Shown: one piece after another, positions 5,183-6,358 of the stretch
How the letters are laid out: each line of letters opens with the position of its first letter
Numbering within the stretch: the first letter of the stretch is position 1
Source: Ilumatobacter sp.
GTDB taxonomy: Bacteria > Actinomycetota > Acidimicrobiia > Acidimicrobiales > Ilumatobacteraceae
Length of the DNA stretch: 6,358 bases
Reading direction: 5' to 3'
Assembly (NCBI GenBank): GCA_029263275.1
Contig: JAJCXU010000624.1
Span: 1-6,358 of the forward strand
Notes under the pieces: generated by a model
What the model saw: the letters and a program-made list of their open reading frames with translations, nothing else
Told to the model about the DNA's origin: nothing
Database searches by the model: none
Translations under genes and position numbers: made by a program

Positions 5183-6236
5183 GGAGCAATGTTCCTTGTT
5201 GGGCCACGTGGTGTTCGGGGAGTTCTCGCCAAACGAAGTAGTCGGGGTTGCGACGTTGCTTGAGCAGAGCCGGGATGATCTCGGCGTATGTGTCGGTGAG
5301 GCCCCGGTAGGCGGGTGGACAGTCGAACTTGATGCGCTCGTGGAACGCAGGCAGGTTGTAAAACGGCACCATCGGGAACATGTGATGTTCGACGTGGTAG
5401 TTCATGTTCATGTAGAGGAACGCGAATACCGGGTTGAGCATCACCGTACGACAGTTGAGCCGGTGATCCTGGACGTCTTCGGGAAGCCCGAGGTGTTGGG
5501 TGTGATTGAACAAGAACGTGAACGCCGCTCCGTAGAGACCCGGCAGCACAACGAACATCGCGGGCATGATCGAGCCGATGGCGACACACCATGCGACCAG
5601 GCCGAGGTACAGCGCGACGTAGATTCGAGCGACCCGCACGATCTTGTTGCGATCGCTGTCGGGAACGAACTGGCGGGACTGTTCGTCGATTTGCCCGAAC
5701 GCGTGGTTGAACGTGGTGGAGATTAACGACCAGGCTGCGCCGATGAAGAACACGTTTGTTGCGAGCAGGAACAGGTTTGGTGGGCGTGGCGCCTGGAATT
5801 CGGGGTCGCGTCCGACGCGCAGCGTGTGTGAGTGGTTGCGGGTGTGGCTCCACCGGAAGTAGAAGCCTTCTTGAAACGTCATGAACGACGTCAGGTGATA
5901 GAAGATCTCGTTGATTCGCCGGGATTTGAACGCTGTCCCGTGTGACAGTTCGTGGGCGCGGGAGTTGCTCGCTGCGTAGAGCACGCCATAGACGGAGAAG
6001 AACGGAAACGACCACCAGCTACCCCACGTGAGGAACGCCCCGATTCCGCTTGCGACGAGCAGGCCAAGCCACAACCCCAGGTGGCGTAACGCCTTGGCGT
6101 CGGAGCGTCGATAGAACTCCTTGAGTTCCTTGCGCGGCACGTCAACGGTGAACCAGTCGTCGAGGGGGATGGTCTGTTGTTCTCCCGTCTCGGTGATCGC
6201 CCCGGTCAGGCGGTAGTCGGGGTAGCCAGGATTCAT
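5175..6236 (-). CDS. Membrane di-iron oxygenase of the fatty-acid-desaturase superfamily, rhizopine-oxygenase (MocD)-like
   Basis: A 353-residue integral membrane protein (from the ATG at 6236) with hydrophobic segments near residues 52-71, 73-91, 154-176 and 205-243. The histidine boxes that bind the di-iron centre are H95-x3-H99 ('HELSHGTAF'), H131-TRN-H135-S-H137, and H281-VE-H284-H285 ('NYHVEHHMFP'). An additional 'NHTQH' lies at 244-248. 'VGRDPEFQAPRP' after the second box and the third-box context fit the group containing MocD, a proposed rhizopine demethylase that works with a Rieske ferredoxin and a reductase, exactly the next two genes here. The second box is unusual: Asn134 stands where a histidine is expected. 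GAGG lies about ten bases before the chosen ATG; a GTG at 6254 is an alternative, and the frame stays open to the abnormal right edge, so the N-terminus is uncertain. A lipid desaturase or alkane hydroxylase is possible but less likely given the partners. Confidence 0.85.
   Translation of the reverse strand: MNPGYPDYRLTGAITETGEQQTIPLDDWFTVDVPRKELKEFYRRSDAKALRHLGLWLGLLVASGIGAFLTWGSWWSFPFFSVYGVLYAASNSRAHELSHGTAFKSRRINEIFYHLTSFMTFQEGFYFRWSHTRNHSHTLRVGRDPEFQAPRPPNLFLLATNVFFIGAAWSLISTTFNHAFGQIDEQSRQFVPDSDRNKIVRVARIYVALYLGLVAWCVAIGSIMPAMFVVLPGLYGAAFTFLFNHTQHLGLPEDVQDHRLNCRTVMLNPVFAFLYMNMNYHVEHHMFPMVPFYNLPAFHERIKFDCPPAYRGLTDTYAEIIPALLKQRRNPDYFVWRELPEHHVAQQGTLLHG
5192..5197 (-). promoter_or_regulatory. 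Ribosome binding site of the Rieske ferredoxin gene
   Basis: AAGGAA on the minus strand, nine bases before the ATG at 5182 and inside the end of the oxygenase gene. It is the clearest Shine-Dalgarno sequence in the operon and supports the chosen start. The carrier may be made in excess of the oxygenase. Confidence 0.5.
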
Positions 6237-6274
6237 AAGCAACGCCTCACGCACTTTCTTGTCTGCTTCACAAC

Positions 6275-6358
6275 GGGTCCCGGCCGCCGGGGGGGGCCGC
6301 CGCGCGGGGCCAAGAACCCCCGCCGCGGCCCCCACCAGCCCCCCAAGCACCCCATGCC
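6275..6358. other. Abnormally GC-rich edge with G/C homopolymers and an imperfect inverted repeat
   Basis: The last ~84 bases are close to 90% G+C, with eight Gs at 6289-6296 and several C runs, unlike any other part of the window. The stretch about 6293-6309 and 6317-6332 is imperfectly inverted around a short loop. Read on the minus strand, it extends the oxygenase frame with a Gly/Ala/Pro-rich peptide that has no family support. It looks most like low-quality sequence at a contig end, although a real GC-rich leader cannot be excluded. The operon promoter is not visible. Confidence 0.5.

Noticed and set aside
5124..5726. Long plus-strand open frame (200 codons) opposite the membrane oxygenase and ferredoxin genes
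   Set aside because: It is antisense to a well-supported gene, has no family signature and mirrors its codon bias. Similar plus-strand frames at 3086-3502, 2505-2889 and 4217-4549 were rejected for the same reason.
5175..6236. Calling the first three genes mocD, mocE and mocF and the operon rhizopine catabolism
   Set aside because: The family resemblance is to the oxygenase system only; no other rhizopine genes are present and such three-part systems occur with many substrates, so gene symbols were left empty.

Overview
The window is about 60% GC and almost every gene lies on the minus strand. It looks like accessory metabolic DNA from a high-GC bacterium. An actinobacterium or a proteobacterium would both fit, and the sequence alone does not decide. 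The right edge (about 6275-6358) is abnormally GC-rich and may be the poor-quality end of a contig.

Layout, following transcription from right to left. A six-gene run fills 6236-1039, and each gene overlaps the next: (1) a membrane di-iron oxygenase of the fatty-acid-desaturase superfamily, most like the rhizopine-oxygenase (MocD) group; (2) a Rieske [2Fe-2S] ferredoxin (MocE-like); (3) an FAD/NAD(P)H ferredoxin reductase (MocF-like); (4) a phytanoyl-CoA-dioxygenase-family Fe(II)/2-oxoglutarate oxygenase; (5) an aldo/keto reductase; (6) a creatininase-family metal-dependent amidohydrolase. The overlaps are 8, 17, 4, 4 and 4 bases. Two of the 4-base overlaps are GTGA and one is ATGA, so the genes are almost certainly co-transcribed and translationally coupled.

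After the operon come about 813 bases (226-1038) with no gene I can recognise. They hold a possible hairpin at the end of the operon, an orphan open frame that lacks a start codon, and a few short repeats. At the left edge is the start of a threonine ammonia-lyase gene (ilvA-like), also on the minus strand and cut off by the window.

How the genes may work together (inference): genes 2 and 3 pass electrons from NAD(P)H to the membrane oxygenase, which would hydroxylate or O/N-demethylate a small molecule. A second, soluble oxygenase, an alcohol/aldehyde or lactol oxidoreductase and a C-N or ester-type hydrolase would carry the product further. The combination looks like one dedicated oxidative pathway for an unknown substrate. 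None of the other rhizopine-catabolism genes are visible here, so I do not claim that rhizopine is the substrate.
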